Part shown: piece after piece, positions 50,557 to 60,929 of the stretch
Layout of the letters: each line of letters starts with the position of its first letter
Numbering within the stretch: position 1 is the stretch's first letter
NCBI GenBank assembly: GCA_002077065.1
Contig: NAJO01000024.1
Location: forward strand, 682,001-746,000
Length of the DNA: 64,000 bases
Origin: Cryoendolithus antarcticus
Taxonomy: Eukaryota > Ascomycota > Dothideomycetes > Cladosporiales > Cladosporiaceae
Direction: 5' to 3'
Made by a program: the position numbers and the translations under genes
The notes under the pieces: model-generated
Databases searched by the model: none
Told to the model about the DNA's origin: nothing
The model's input: only the letters and a program-made list of their open reading frames with translations

Positions 50557-51851
50557 ATGTCCGAATGCGTGGGCAACAACTATGACGGTCGTATGGGCAC
50601 ACGGATCAGCGCCATCTTCGTGATCTTGGTGGGGAGCTTTCTGGGTACATGGTTTCCTGTGTTCGCTGCACGACACAAGGGCGTCGGAGTACCCAGCTGG
50701 GCGTTCTTCATCGCGAAGTACTTCGGCTCGGGAGTCATATTAGCGACAGCTTTCATACACGTCAGTAAAGCCTTCTTGCACCCAAGCGGCAGCAATCTGA
50801 CATTGTTCCAGCTCTTAGCACCGGCGAATGAAGCACTCAGTAATCCATGCCTTACTGGACCGATAACGGATTACTCATGGGTGGAGGGCATCGCGTTGAT
50901 GACAGTGTTCGCACTGTTCTTCGTTGAGCTCATGACGATGCGCTATGCGCGCTTCGGCCATGAACACGAGCATGATGTTGAGCATGGTGATGGGTGAGCA
51001 CAGCTGAGAAGATTATGCAACCTTTTGACTAATAAAACGTCCGCAGACACAGTCACGCCGGAACATCCAGCCCGACTTACTCTGACGAGCCGGTGGCACT
51101 AAAGAGTGCGGCAGATACCGGTCTTGACGTGCCATTGGAGGACACATCAAAGGCACCCGGCCACAAAGATTCATCATGCGCTGGACCACACATGCCCGGA
51201 GATGACCATCTTTCGCACGCTCGCGAGCATCCAGTGAATGCGAACAATGGTGAGCTAGCCCGTTGATACTTCTGCTCAAGTGACAATGACTGATTCTTCT
51301 CAGCTCAAGTGAGCGCCCATACTCACGGCGACTCCCGGAAGACGTTCGACCCAGAGTCCTACAGCGCTCAGCTCACCGCAGTCTTCATCCTGGAGTTCGG
51401 CGTCATCTTCCACTCGATCTTCATCGGTCTGACGCTTGCGGTCGCGGGTGAGGAGTTTGCGACTCTGTATGTTGTCCTGGTTTTCCATCAGACATTCGAA
51501 GGCCTTGCACTCGGCAGTCGACTAGCCTCGATTGAATGGCCGAAGACCAAGCGATGGACCCCTTACATACTCGGGTGCGGCTACGCGATCTCAACGCCCA
51601 TCGCCATCGCCATCGGTCTTGGAGTGAGAGAGTCCTTCTCGCCCGGCAGTCAAACAACTTTGATCGCCAACGGGGTGTTCGACTCGATATCGGCTGGCAT
51701 ACTGATCTACACTGCGCTCGTGGAGCTGATGGCACATGAGTTCATGTTTAGCGGGTACATGCAACGCGCGCCGATTAAGGTCGTTCTGGCGGCTGTCGGG
51801 ACGATGGCCTTGGGTGCTGCGCTCATGGCTCTGCTCGGCAAGTGGGCGTAG
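50557..51851 (+). CDS. ZIP-family zinc transporter, four exons
   Basis: Plasma-membrane zinc uptake carrier of the Zrt type. Exons 50557-50760, 50812-50993, 51047-51249 and 51304-51851 encode 378 residues with about eight membrane helices. The N-terminal DGRMGTRISAIFVILVGS and WAFFIAKYFGSGVILATAFI form helices 1 and 2. The first intron, 50761-50811, is 51 bases and has no stop; removing it restores AFIHLLAPANEALSNPC. The loop between helices 3 and 4 is His-rich (HEHEHDVEHGDGHSHAG), a typical metal-sensing or -binding loop. Metal-site helices 4 and 5 read HSIFIGLTLAV and HQTFEGLALGSR. The chosen ATG is the first giving the conserved start; an open frame extends 5' without a good ATG. Confidence 0.93.
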
Positions 51852-52477
51852 GAGCCTACTTGACAATGACACGCTCAGGTGGTTTTTCTGTTGGCGTTCA
51901 AGCGTGTACTATGTCATAGACCAGGCGCGATGATAGAGGTTATATCCGCAATGAAAGCCAGAACATGACATGAATGTTCCAGTCTGTGCAGCTATCGCCA
52001 CCGCGTCATTGCATTACAGCCACCCAGGTACCTGCACATCACACCTCCTTCACCCTTCGAATCTTCTTCATCCGATATGCGCAACTGCGTACTTGCACAC
52101 GGAAGATCACGATGATTCATGACCATTTGAATTCATAGTCTGTTGGCGCCAAAACGCTTGATCATCCTAGCCGGCGCCTGTGCAGTAAGCGCTAAGCAAC
52201 GAGGCATCTTCCTGAACGATTGGATGGGTAGCTCTAGGGCATACGCATGTCGGTGGTGTTGAGGACTTCCTGTACACGCACTTTCTTCACATGCACAAGC
52301 AGCTTTGGATTGATATCGAAGCTTCGTCGTGCACCTCTTGTCGCACGGGGACCAAAGTCGACACCTCATCTGTTGTTCAGCGCGAAGGTAAGCCAGGTTT
52401 CTCACGCTGGTGATGAAGACCCATATCCTTCATCTCCTGGGCTGCACCTTGGAGATAGAACTAGCGTTGACTGATGA
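51852..52477. other. Intergenic region before the TDP2-like gene
   Basis: About 630 bases between two plus-strand genes. Nothing recognisable beyond short frames. Confidence 0.4.
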
Positions 52478-53563
52478 ATGCACTCTAGCGCCTGCCTTTA
52501 CCGCTTCGCCAGGGAACTAGGCATAATGGACGAAGTCATCAAACAACAAATCAGCATCATCAACAACAAGATCAAGACCGACGTCCCCTGGGAGCAAGAC
52601 GAATCCTGCCCCCAGCCCTTCCACCTCTACGACTCAAGCGCCTCGCAATGGTTCGCTCACACCTCCACCGCACGTCAACTCCCCACGAGCGCCGAGATAA
52701 CCCACCTCGAGCTCTTCAGCTGGAACATAGACTTCATGCTGCCCTTCGGCGACTCTCGAATGGGTGCCGCTCTCGCCCACCTTCAAAGTCTCATCAGCAA
52801 ACTCCCAGAGTCCACAGCCCCCGTGATCTTCCTCCAAGAATGCACACCCTCCGACCTCCGCCTCCTCGCCTCGACGCCCTGGATTCAGCAAAGCTTCGCC
52901 GTTACGGATCTGGAAAACAGTATGTGGGCGAACGGTCACTACGGCACCACAACGCTGATTTCCCGCAAATGCCCAGTCCAGCAAGTCTTCCGCGTGCACT
53001 TCTCGGCCACGAATCAGGAGCGGGACGGCCTGTTTGCGGATTTGCTGCTGAACGATCAACAGATTTTCCGGCTTTGTAATGCTCATCTGGAGTCGCTTGC
53101 TCTGAAGCCGCCGCTACGGCCGAAGCAGATGGAACTTATAGCTGCGCATCTGCACTCTCCTTCGATACCTTTCGCCCTCGTGGCAGGCGATTTCAACGCT
53201 ATTGAACCGTTCGACCGCTCTTTGCACACCGACACAAAGCTTACCGACGCCTTCCTCTCTCTTGGCGGAGTCGAAGACACTGAGGAAGGGTATACGTGGG
53301 GCCAGCAAGCTGCTACGCATTTACGGGAGCAATTTGGCTGTTCTCGTATGGATAAGATTTTCTTCCGGGGTGATGGGGCAAGGTGTGTGGGGTTTGAGAG
53401 CTTTGGGCAGGGGGTAGAGTTGCAGGATCCGACGGAAGGGGAGCGGATCACAGGATTGGGATTCGACAAGGCGTGGATTACTGATCACTTGGGGGTGAGG
53501 GCGAGGTTTGAGGTGATCGCAGCAGGTAACGGGCAGGTGGAGGGCGGTAGAGGGAGGCTGTGA
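52478..53563 (+). CDS. TDP2-like endonuclease/exonuclease/phosphatase
   Basis: Single exon, 361 residues from the ATG at 52478; a second ATG at 52526 (MDEVIKQQ) gives 345 and may be the true start. The Mg-dependent EEP fold is complete: LFSWNID with the first metal Asn, FLQECTP with the metal Glu, LCNAHLES, VAGDFNAIEP with the catalytic Asp/Asn, and AWITDHLGV with the general His. TDP2 relatives cut 5'-tyrosyl-DNA bonds left by topoisomerase 2; other EEP members act on RNA or phosphoinositides, so the substrate is inferred. The N-terminal 75 residues contain a W-rich QWFAHT segment. Confidence 0.83.
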   Translation: MHSSACLYRFARELGIMDEVIKQQISIINNKIKTDVPWEQDESCPQPFHLYDSSASQWFAHTSTARQLPTSAEITHLELFSWNIDFMLPFGDSRMGAALAHLQSLISKLPESTAPVIFLQECTPSDLRLLASTPWIQQSFAVTDLENSMWANGHYGTTTLISRKCPVQQVFRVHFSATNQERDGLFADLLLNDQQIFRLCNAHLESLALKPPLRPKQMELIAAHLHSPSIPFALVAGDFNAIEPFDRSLHTDTKLTDAFLSLGGVEDTEEGYTWGQQAATHLREQFGCSRMDKIFFRGDGARCVGFESFGQGVELQDPTEGERITGLGFDKAWITDHLGVRARFEVIAAGNGQVEGGRGRL

Positions 53564-53668
53564 TGTTTATGATTTGACGAAGCTATGTATGAAGGGAGTA
53601 CGCGATCTGGGTATCAATTAAATACAAATGTTGTCCAATAATTTCTCGCACATGACTGATGATGCACG

Positions 53669-56600
53669 CTACCACGTCAGAACCCATCTCCCAGCACTCC
53701 AAACCCCTCCCAAGATCTTTCTTACGACATTTATCAACACCACAACGCCCCAGATCCCCCACATGAGTCCCAGCACCATCCACTCCAACACCTTGAACCC
53801 CGTCCGCTTGGCCCATCGCCACTGCCTCCTCCGCAGCCTTAACATAGCATCGACCGCGTCGTCGACCTGCTGGATCCGCAGCGTCTGCTCGGTAGTAAGC
53901 CGTACAGTGAAAGCATCTGCTTCGTCGGAGGAGTTGTGCACGAGGTGGGTGAGGTGATCCGAAGCGAGAGACTTGAGGTCCGAGAGTCTGGTGTGAAGTT
54001 GAGGCAGAGATGTGGAGGCAAAGTTCTGGGACAAAGTGGTGAAGGACTCGAGCGTGAGGGCGAGGTGGTTCGAAAGCAGCGTCGCGGCAGCCATGTGGGA
54101 GTCTCGCAATGCTATCCCGCTTGGCGAGGGCTTGGAGGCTGTAGCAGCAGCTTTTGCGAGGAAGCTAGGTGGCGGATCTCGAGGCGCATTGGCACGATGG
54201 ATAATAGCTTGTGCCTTGATGCCAGACGCCAGTATCAAAGTTCGAGCTCGTGCAAGATCTCGAGGCGTAGCGTGATAGTCCTTTGCAGGACTACGCGATC
54301 GCTGTGCCTGGTCTGAGATACTCCAGTGCCGTCGCCGAGCATCGGACTGCACCTTCGTAAGACCTGTCATAGGCATCTTTCCACCGCCGCGACCCATAGT
54401 GCCGGGTTCGTGGATTGAGATTTTGGAGCTCATTGCAGAGCCGCGGCCGTTGTTGATGCCAAGGAAGCCGTAGCTCTTGCGACGCTCGTCGTCCAGGGGC
54501 GAGCCTAGTGTTGGCTTGTCGGTGGAGTAGTCATCGTCTTCTGCGGATACATCGATGCGAGGAGGTGCCAGTTTGGCAAAGCGCTCGGAGCGACTTGTCT
54601 GACGCTGCAGCGCGGCTTGACGAGTGACTGGATCGTCCATGCCCGTTGAGCCTTTCGAAAGCCCAGAAGGCGCAGCGAGCTTGTCTCTGGCCCCAACAGG
54701 TCTGAAAGTGGGAAGCTTAGGGCCATTGCGTCGCGTCCGATCGATAGATGTGCGCGGAGAAGCCTCGCTGTCATTCGCCGATGTAAGACCAGGTGCCTCA
54801 CTGCCTGATCCCTCGCTATCAGAACCATACGACAACACCGCAGAGTTCGCATCGGACGCCATGTCGTCGTGCTCACGGCCACGCAGCCGTCCACTGAAGC
54901 GAGAGCCCTCACCGCGCACAAGCTCGCCAAGTCGGCCGCCACGAAAGAAGCGGCCGACGGCAGACTCGGGCTCTTTGGTCGACCCATCGGATGTGACAGT
55001 CTTGTGAAGCCCGTTGCGCTTAGTGACCGAATGTATACTTTCATTCGTGCGGTGTCTGCGGAAATGTGAAGGTCTCGCAGATTCTATGCTGAGTCTCGAT
55101 GGATCGATGGTGTTGCCGCTCGGCTCCCGAGATCGGTCGTCCTCAGACGGGAAGGCGAAGTCCCTGTTTTCTGTGGTGTTGCGATCTTTGCTCTTGGAGC
55201 GAAAATGCGGCAGGAAACGGCTGCTCCTTGTCTTGTGTACTGAGGGCGGTGAGCTGTCAGTCGCGGGAGAGACATCAAGAGTCAACGAAGGTACTGCAGT
55301 CGTCACCGCAGGTGTTAGAGGCGGTGTGGAGTCAATTGAGGACCGTGCCTGCTCGTTGGCAAGCTGCTCGACTCGACCGTCGGCAGCTTTGCTCTTCAAT
55401 GGCGCTGGCGGTACGTTGATAGACAGGGCACCATTCGGACTGGGCTTCGATTTCTTGTCCACGCCACTAATTGCTCGACTCCTCAGGTTTGGAAATGCAG
55501 TGTGCTGAGAGTCCCAATGGTCCGGTGAGACGAGATCTGGCGACTTCAGCTCACCACGCTCCTCCTTTGCGATCATCTCCTCCATGTGACGCTGCAGCGG
55601 ACCGGTGTTCAGATAGTCTAGCTGTGGTGAACTGCCAAGCGGCGTCACCTTGTCTCCCTCACCACTAGACACCGAAGACACACTGGCTGATCGCTTGAAA
55701 TGCGCAAGTCTATTGCGGCGAATGCGATCAGCTTTGTGCAACGAGAGGAACGGCCGATGCTTTTTGTGGGTCGACCCTTCGTCATTCGGAGACTGCTTCA
55801 TTGCAGCATCGTCGACGTGCTCATCGCTTTCGTCGCCCAAGTCCTGCTTCGGAGGTTCAAGTTTCTGGGTCGTACGAGGTGAGAAGATCCGCTGAAGTCT
55901 TCTGTTCTCAATCAGGGTCTTGTTATCTCCCTTCTCCGTCCAGTACAAATCTGCCAGTAGCTCCGCAGGCTCGACACTCCAGTTCTTCTCTGCCCTATAT
56001 GTTGCAGTGGCCGCAGTTCCAGAGCGTCTGTGAGCTCGTGATGTCTCACCCTCGGCGTCCACCACGTTCGGTGCATATGCATAGTAAGTAGGTAGATCCA
56101 CCACATCATCTGTCGTCCTGTAGTGTGGCCGCTGCGCTGCTGCTTCAACCGCATCCACCCAGCTCTGCACCTCCTGCGTGTCTTGAAACATCTCAGGCTG
56201 GATTGCAAGAGGTCTCCTCTCTCGAGTCCGAAGCTTCCTGTTCCGCAGCGCTTGTAACGGGTTGTACTGCCTGCCCAGTTCATGCTTCGTCGAGGTAGGT
56301 GAACGAACACGCTGTATTTCAGCCGCCGCATATCCAGGACTGCTCGTTGTACGGTACACAAAGTTGCCAGCGGCTTTCGCATCAGGCTTGAGCGGAGGCA
56401 GGACCTGCAGCACTCTCCGGTGTTCATTGGCGAGCTCGAAGAACCTCCTTGCCTTTTCTGCTCGAGCGAGCGTGCCAGCGGTAAAGTCATGAGAGACCTT
56501 ACCGTCATCGACCTCGCTGACATCGATGGGCGTCTGCTCTCTCGTAGCGCTGGCGTGTCTCGGACTGGGCGTATTGCGCGATAGACTGGCTCGGTAGGAA

Positions 56601-57241
56601 GCTGATGCAGGCGATCGCACACTGCCGTAGATACCGCTGCCTCCAGACACGACCCTACTGTGCGGTGCTGAGAGCTGTAGTGGTACAGGCAGGGTGTTGC
56701 TCGGATGTCTCTTCCGACTCTCGCTCAAGCTCAGTGCCATCTGCACCAGCTGCGCCGGATCCAGTGTGGTCGGTCGTGTTCTGCTCTGCTCTCTGATATC
56801 GTTGGCGGCATCCTGTGAGCCCGAGACTTGTCGTGATAGTGGCGAGCTGCCGTACGTGGAGTCGACTGAAAGACGATCGTCGACACGCCGACTCTTTGCC
56901 ACGGTCAAGCGATCACCCATTACTTTCCTTTTCCCTTCCCTCTTGCTACTGCCCTCGCCACTACTGCGCGGCGTCTCATCATCGAGTGCGCCATGCTTCA
57001 GGAGGCCCCCAGATTTCCTGGAGTCTTGACTTCGACGAGCCTCGTCTTTCTTGTCACTTGACCCATCCCTCGTCGGCGTTAAGAATTTGTCCCTCAGCTT
57101 CCCACCACGCTCACTCGACGCCTCTCGACTGCCTCTACTTTCTGCATGTGGAGTACTCTCTGCATCGCGGTGCGCTGTGAATGAGACATCCGCGGCAGGA
57201 GAAGCCCGCGCTTGGCTCTGCCGTTCGCCGTCGTTGGACAT
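53669..57241 (-). CDS. Large disordered, tail-anchored fungal protein of unknown function
   Basis: Single exon, 1190 residues. I do not recognise a named family. Most of the protein is disordered and rich in Ser, Arg and Pro. A conserved-looking block at about 270-400 contains ARAEKARRFFELANEHRRVL, VLPPLKPDAKAAGNFVYR, GRQYNPLQALRNRK, RERRPLAI and RPHYRTTDDVVDLPTYYAYA. Around 430 lies AEKNWSVEPAELLADLYW. The last 200 residues form helices (AARTLILASGIKAQ-like, then a long amphipathic stretch with QQVDDAVDAMLRLRRRQWRW) and end in a membrane helix VLEWMVLGLMWGIWGVVVLI with a short tail. This suggests a cytosolic protein anchored at its C-terminus, possibly in the ER or outer mitochondrial membrane. 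Function is not inferred. Confidence 0.8.
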   Translation of the reverse strand: MSNDGERQSQARASPAADVSFTAHRDAESTPHAESRGSREASSERGGKLRDKFLTPTRDGSSDKKDEARRSQDSRKSGGLLKHGALDDETPRSSGEGSSKREGKRKVMGDRLTVAKSRRVDDRLSVDSTYGSSPLSRQVSGSQDAANDIREQSRTRPTTLDPAQLVQMALSLSESRKRHPSNTLPVPLQLSAPHSRVVSGGSGIYGSVRSPASASYRASLSRNTPSPRHASATREQTPIDVSEVDDGKVSHDFTAGTLARAEKARRFFELANEHRRVLQVLPPLKPDAKAAGNFVYRTTSSPGYAAAEIQRVRSPTSTKHELGRQYNPLQALRNRKLRTRERRPLAIQPEMFQDTQEVQSWVDAVEAAAQRPHYRTTDDVVDLPTYYAYAPNVVDAEGETSRAHRRSGTAATATYRAEKNWSVEPAELLADLYWTEKGDNKTLIENRRLQRIFSPRTTQKLEPPKQDLGDESDEHVDDAAMKQSPNDEGSTHKKHRPFLSLHKADRIRRNRLAHFKRSASVSSVSSGEGDKVTPLGSSPQLDYLNTGPLQRHMEEMIAKEERGELKSPDLVSPDHWDSQHTAFPNLRSRAISGVDKKSKPSPNGALSINVPPAPLKSKAADGRVEQLANEQARSSIDSTPPLTPAVTTAVPSLTLDVSPATDSSPPSVHKTRSSRFLPHFRSKSKDRNTTENRDFAFPSEDDRSREPSGNTIDPSRLSIESARPSHFRRHRTNESIHSVTKRNGLHKTVTSDGSTKEPESAVGRFFRGGRLGELVRGEGSRFSGRLRGREHDDMASDANSAVLSYGSDSEGSGSEAPGLTSANDSEASPRTSIDRTRRNGPKLPTFRPVGARDKLAAPSGLSKGSTGMDDPVTRQAALQRQTSRSERFAKLAPPRIDVSAEDDDYSTDKPTLGSPLDDERRKSYGFLGINNGRGSAMSSKISIHEPGTMGRGGGKMPMTGLTKVQSDARRRHWSISDQAQRSRSPAKDYHATPRDLARARTLILASGIKAQAIIHRANAPRDPPPSFLAKAAATASKPSPSGIALRDSHMAAATLLSNHLALTLESFTTLSQNFASTSLPQLHTRLSDLKSLASDHLTHLVHNSSDEADAFTVRLTTEQTLRIQQVDDAVDAMLRLRRRQWRWAKRTGFKVLEWMVLGLMWGIWGVVVLINVVRKILGGVWSAGRWVLTW

Positions 57242-57629
57242 GGTCCGGTCGCGATGCTAGGAGACATGCCGGTGCATTCTGTTGCCTCGATGGACTCGCA
57301 CTCGCGAATACTATGGCATCAGTGCACGCGATTTCAAACATTTAATGAGCCCCATTAGGAGACGAGTCCGCCTAAGGGACCCTGCATGACGCCAGGCAGT
57401 GACATGCATGTGAGTGCCAAGCGATGCTGATGGTAAAGTTTGGACGGCAGAAGGTCATGAAGTCTGTTCGTGTTTCGTCGGGTACATGTATGCTTCACGT
57501 TTTGACCGCGAGTGTATCTCTCTACATGTACGTGCATGCCTTCCACCGCGAGCACAAACCGCTGTCAGATGGTCTAGAGCTTGGCAGAGCCACGGTCCAA
57601 CGAGAGCTGCCATCAGTGATCCCCATCAT
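57242..57629. other. Intergenic region between two minus-strand genes
   Basis: About 390 bases from the start codon of the tail-anchored protein to the stop codon of the RING gene. No structured element was seen. Confidence 0.4.
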
Positions 57630-58956
57630 CTACTCTCCTTCAACGATCGGCAACTCATCCGCCGTCTGGAAAAATGCTGAGAACAGATCCCTCCCTTCCT
57701 CATCGCCCAGTCCCATCGTCTCTACCATGTGCCGCAACTCGCTGATGGTAGCCGCATATTCCTCCCTCCGACGCTGACTTTCCCACTGGTCCAGATTATC
57801 ATCCAGGTCCAGAACCAACCAGTCGATACGTTCAAGGATCAGTGATAGGGCGCTGATTTGGCGAATCAAGCTGTCCTCTGGATGTTCCAGAACAAGGGTC
57901 TCCATTGAACGGGTGAAGTAGTCGCGAGTCGTTGCGCCTCTCAAATGAACACGCACCTCGCCTTTGTGGACGGGAGGAGTCGTGAAGGTGCGGAGCATGC
58001 GTGGCACTTCAGATGGGAACAACCGCCTGATGTCGCGTTCCATTGCGTGCCGTATGCGAACAATTGGTTGTAACAAGGCCCTGGATTCGATGACCGCAGG
58101 GTTGTCGTCGAAGTGTTGATCCGGAGGGATTCCGCTATCGGCTCGCGATGCTCTGCTCTGCTCCAGACTGTCGTTACCGACGGCCTGCTCTGTCGCCCGA
58201 GAAGGTCCATGGCTCTCGTGCTGTGTGCGTCCATTCCAATTGATTCCACAGAAGAAGCACAACCCCTCCCCACACGTGCAGATAACGAAGCCGCAGCCTC
58301 CCGTCTCCATCTGTATCAGTCGCAGACAGAGCTCATCCCGACAAAGCTGACAGTCCTGACCGCGGACCAAGCCGGTGGCAGCAAGGGCCAGCTCCTCGCT
58401 CGCGACGGTTCGCCGAGAGTTCATGTCGCACGCATGGCCAGTTTCGAAATTTGCGCTGCAAATGAGACAAGCAGGACGATCGCATTCCGAGCAAGTGCTC
58501 TGTTTCGACAGCCTTGCCTGAACATCTGCTGCGTCCCGGACTAGCGATGCCGGTACCAAAGCGTCAACAAAGGCATTGCATTTCTCTTGCGATTGTGCAT
58601 CGTCCCCGACCGGCTAGGTGCAGTAGACACGCATGATAGGCGGACAGTCGTATTCGATCTCCTTCTTCGCATATGCCACCCAGAACTCGGGCTCGAGGAC
58701 ATGGTGGCAGTCTGAGAAGGAGAGCTGGACCGTTCCCAACTGTGCACATGTCAGTGAGCTGCCGAGTGTATGCTGCCTATGCCTAGAGTGAGGCTCGTAC
58801 CCTTGTAGGGTAGTCGTTTTCGATTCGGAGTGCTGCCCTGAACTGTTTGCTGATGCAGGTGTGGCAGACCAGGCTGTCATTCACGTGCTCGACCCTCTCC
58901 TGTTGTATTTCATCTTCGTAGCAAACAGCACACTCATACATTGCTTGAGTGGACAT
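57630..58956 (-). pseudogene. RBR-type RING/IBR protein gene with one in-frame stop
   Basis: Exon 1 (58956-58801) encodes MYECAVCYEDE and LVCHTCISKQFRAAL, a RING-like cysteine set. Exon 2 (58739-57630) begins LGTVQLSFSDCHHVLEPEFW and continues EIEYDCPPIMRVYC, the usual inter-RING block. A TAG at 58616-58614 then interrupts the frame. The same frame carries on for 328 codons with CSECDRPACLICSANF, HACDM and CQLCRDELCLR to CEEG-like CTCGEGLCFFCGINW, the IBR and second RING features. By length (about 421 residues) and order this is one RBR-type E3 ligase-like gene. The stop is a single C-to-T step from CAG in a CpA context. An alternative 66-base intron (GTGGCA...CTAG) would remove the stop but also the conserved YDCPPIMRVYC block. 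Confidence 0.7.
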
Positions 58957-59301
58957 GATGTTGTTGCGGAATTCGAGATCTGAATTCGGTCTGTCACGAA
59001 TGATCGTCGTAAATGATTGCTGTCGTCTGCAATTGTGATGATGTGGCGATGTCTGCGTTCTTTAGCGATGTCTCAGTTGAGAGGGTAATGTCGCTGATGA
59101 TGAAGATGTAAAGGAATGAGATTCGATTGTGCTCGAAGGTGAGCATCGGAAGACGTCAAAATCAGCAGGTGCACGGTAGGCTGCTTCGCTCTTACCAGTC
59201 TTGATAAATTCAACGGGACCGCACCTCATCACTTACGTTGCACCTCATCTCAACACGATATACCGCTCTCAGTCCGCTTGCTCTACTTGGCCCGCCTCAA
59301 T
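58957..59301. promoter_or_regulatory. Divergent region between the two damaged genes
   Basis: A 345-bp space between the RING-gene start (minus) and the frameshifted gene start (plus). No known element was recognised. Confidence 0.4.
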
Positions 59302-59879
59302 ATGGCAACACCTGGCGAGAGGCTCAATGCTCAATTCGCAGCTTCATATAACGACCTCTTGCAGCTATACGACGCTGACGGAGTGAAAAATCTACTGACA
59401 TGCATCAGTGGAGCCCGGAAGCTACTCGGAGAACCCGTCATCCACTCTATCATGAGATGAAGACACTCCTACTTTTCGCCGCCACTGTCGCGGACCCGGA
59501 TGAAGCGTGGCTTTTCTACCAACAAGCTCTGATCAAGTGGCAAGTGATCCGCTCCTGTAGCCCGAAGGGTCATGACGATCGCATCAACGAGCCCATGAGT
59601 GAACTCGAGGAGTCGATGGAGGAAGTGAAAGGAGTCTTGGTCGCCGAGCTTGCAGACTTGTACGATGTCCCTGGTGACGATTTCGAAGCCGAAGAGGACG
59701 AGATTATCAATGCGGCCCTCGAGAGACAAGCTGAACAGTCTCGTGAGGCTAAGCTGGATGCAGAGGCACTGTTGCAGGCGTGCGAAGTCAGAGAGGAAAA
59801 TGACGGCTGGTGGTGCCAGAAATACGGCACCGGTGAAGCGTGTTGGCGGTGTCGCAAGTCTGGTCGCCATGTTCGATAA
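59302..59879 (+). pseudogene. Small fungal gene with a one-base frameshift
   Basis: From the ATG at 59302 the frame reads MATPGERLNAQFAASYNDLL and goes out of frame near 59436, ending at a stop at 59458-59460. Another frame then continues as RHPLYHEMKTLLLFAATV, then EAWLFYQQALIKWQ and SELEESMEEVKGVLVAELADL, to a stop at 59877-59879. The switch maps to the CCC at 59434-59436: one missing C would explain it, and no room exists for an intron. The combined product of about 192 residues resembles small fungal proteins built around an N-terminal helix bundle and a KTLLLFA-type segment, but I cannot name it. The tail has DGWWCQKYGTGEACWRCRKS with four cysteines. Confidence 0.55.
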
Positions 59880-60117
59880 GCCGACTAAGGAGAACAAGCC
59901 GCCAACTGTCTTGCCGCAGTATCGCAGCGAGAGGCTGGATGAGCCACACGGAGGGAGTGAGAAGAAGGACGATGGCGGAGATGCGAGGAAGGAGAAAAGT
60001 GAGGGTGGGCACCGTAATTCTGTCAGGCTATCCGATTGATAAGCTGCACTTGGATGGAGAGCGGTTGACAGATCCCAAAAATGTTACATAGACATGTTGG
60101 AATGGTATAGATTCTCG

Positions 60118-60189
60118 CCTTCGTTGCCTTCGTCACCTTCGTCGTCTTCGTCCACTTTCGTCGCCTTCGTCCACCTTCGTCCCCTTCGA
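60118..60189 (+). repeat. Degenerate 9-bp tandem repeat, about eight units
   Basis: Consensus unit RCCTTCGTC with small changes, running from 60118 to 60189. It ends within CCCCTTCGA. No open frame depends on it. Confidence 0.85.
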
Positions 60190-60929
60190 CGGATGTCTTG
60201 ATATGGCGTTCTGCATCCTCTTATGTAGTGCACGGCGGGATGTGATTCTCACCAATAGCTCTCGCGTTCATGCAAGCTTGTGCAAGTATCCTGCCCATCG
60301 ATGGCATCGTCTGCAAAGTTTTTTGATACGTCGCCACAGACTGTTGTACAAGCTCTTGCGCGCTTCAATCTCTTCAAGTTCGCTCTGGATGCTTGGCAGG
60401 TTCCGGAACGAGCCGAACCTCTCAACTTCACTCTGTCGCACCCGATGAGCAGTCCCCGTCGAGCATACACAACGCCCGCATTCGGCCTGGAACATGCGCG
60501 TGAAAGTCGTGTTCATTCGCGGCCTACAATAACATGGCAGACGTTTTGGTCGAGCTTCTGGAGCTAGCGCATGCGTGGTCGCGGTACTTCTAGGAGCTTG
60601 AATCCTGACTATGGTGGGGTGCACAAGCTCCACGAATCGTCCGCACAGCTATCTATTGGTCATCCTGGACCTGCAGCCCCACGTTGACGGCAGAAGGGAG
60701 TCCGCAGTGTCCCGCCTCTTCGAAGCCTGGAGCGCCAAAAGACGCCGTATGCGTGGGCGGAACAGTAGTCGCAATTTTGGGGTGCTAGATTGGCCTTCCC
60801 TCTTCGTCGCTTGGCACTGGTTCACTCCCTTTCCGGCCAGCACTTATGAATACCTGGAGCATTTTCTGGCGGTCCGCGCACCTCCGAATGCGAGGGTATA
60901 TAATTGGAAAATCTCTAAGATTAGTCAGC

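Noticed and set aside
58614..58679. A 66-base intron removing the RBR stop codon
   Set aside because: The donor GTGGCA is weak, and splicing would delete the conserved YDCPPIMRVYC segment; kept only as an alternative.
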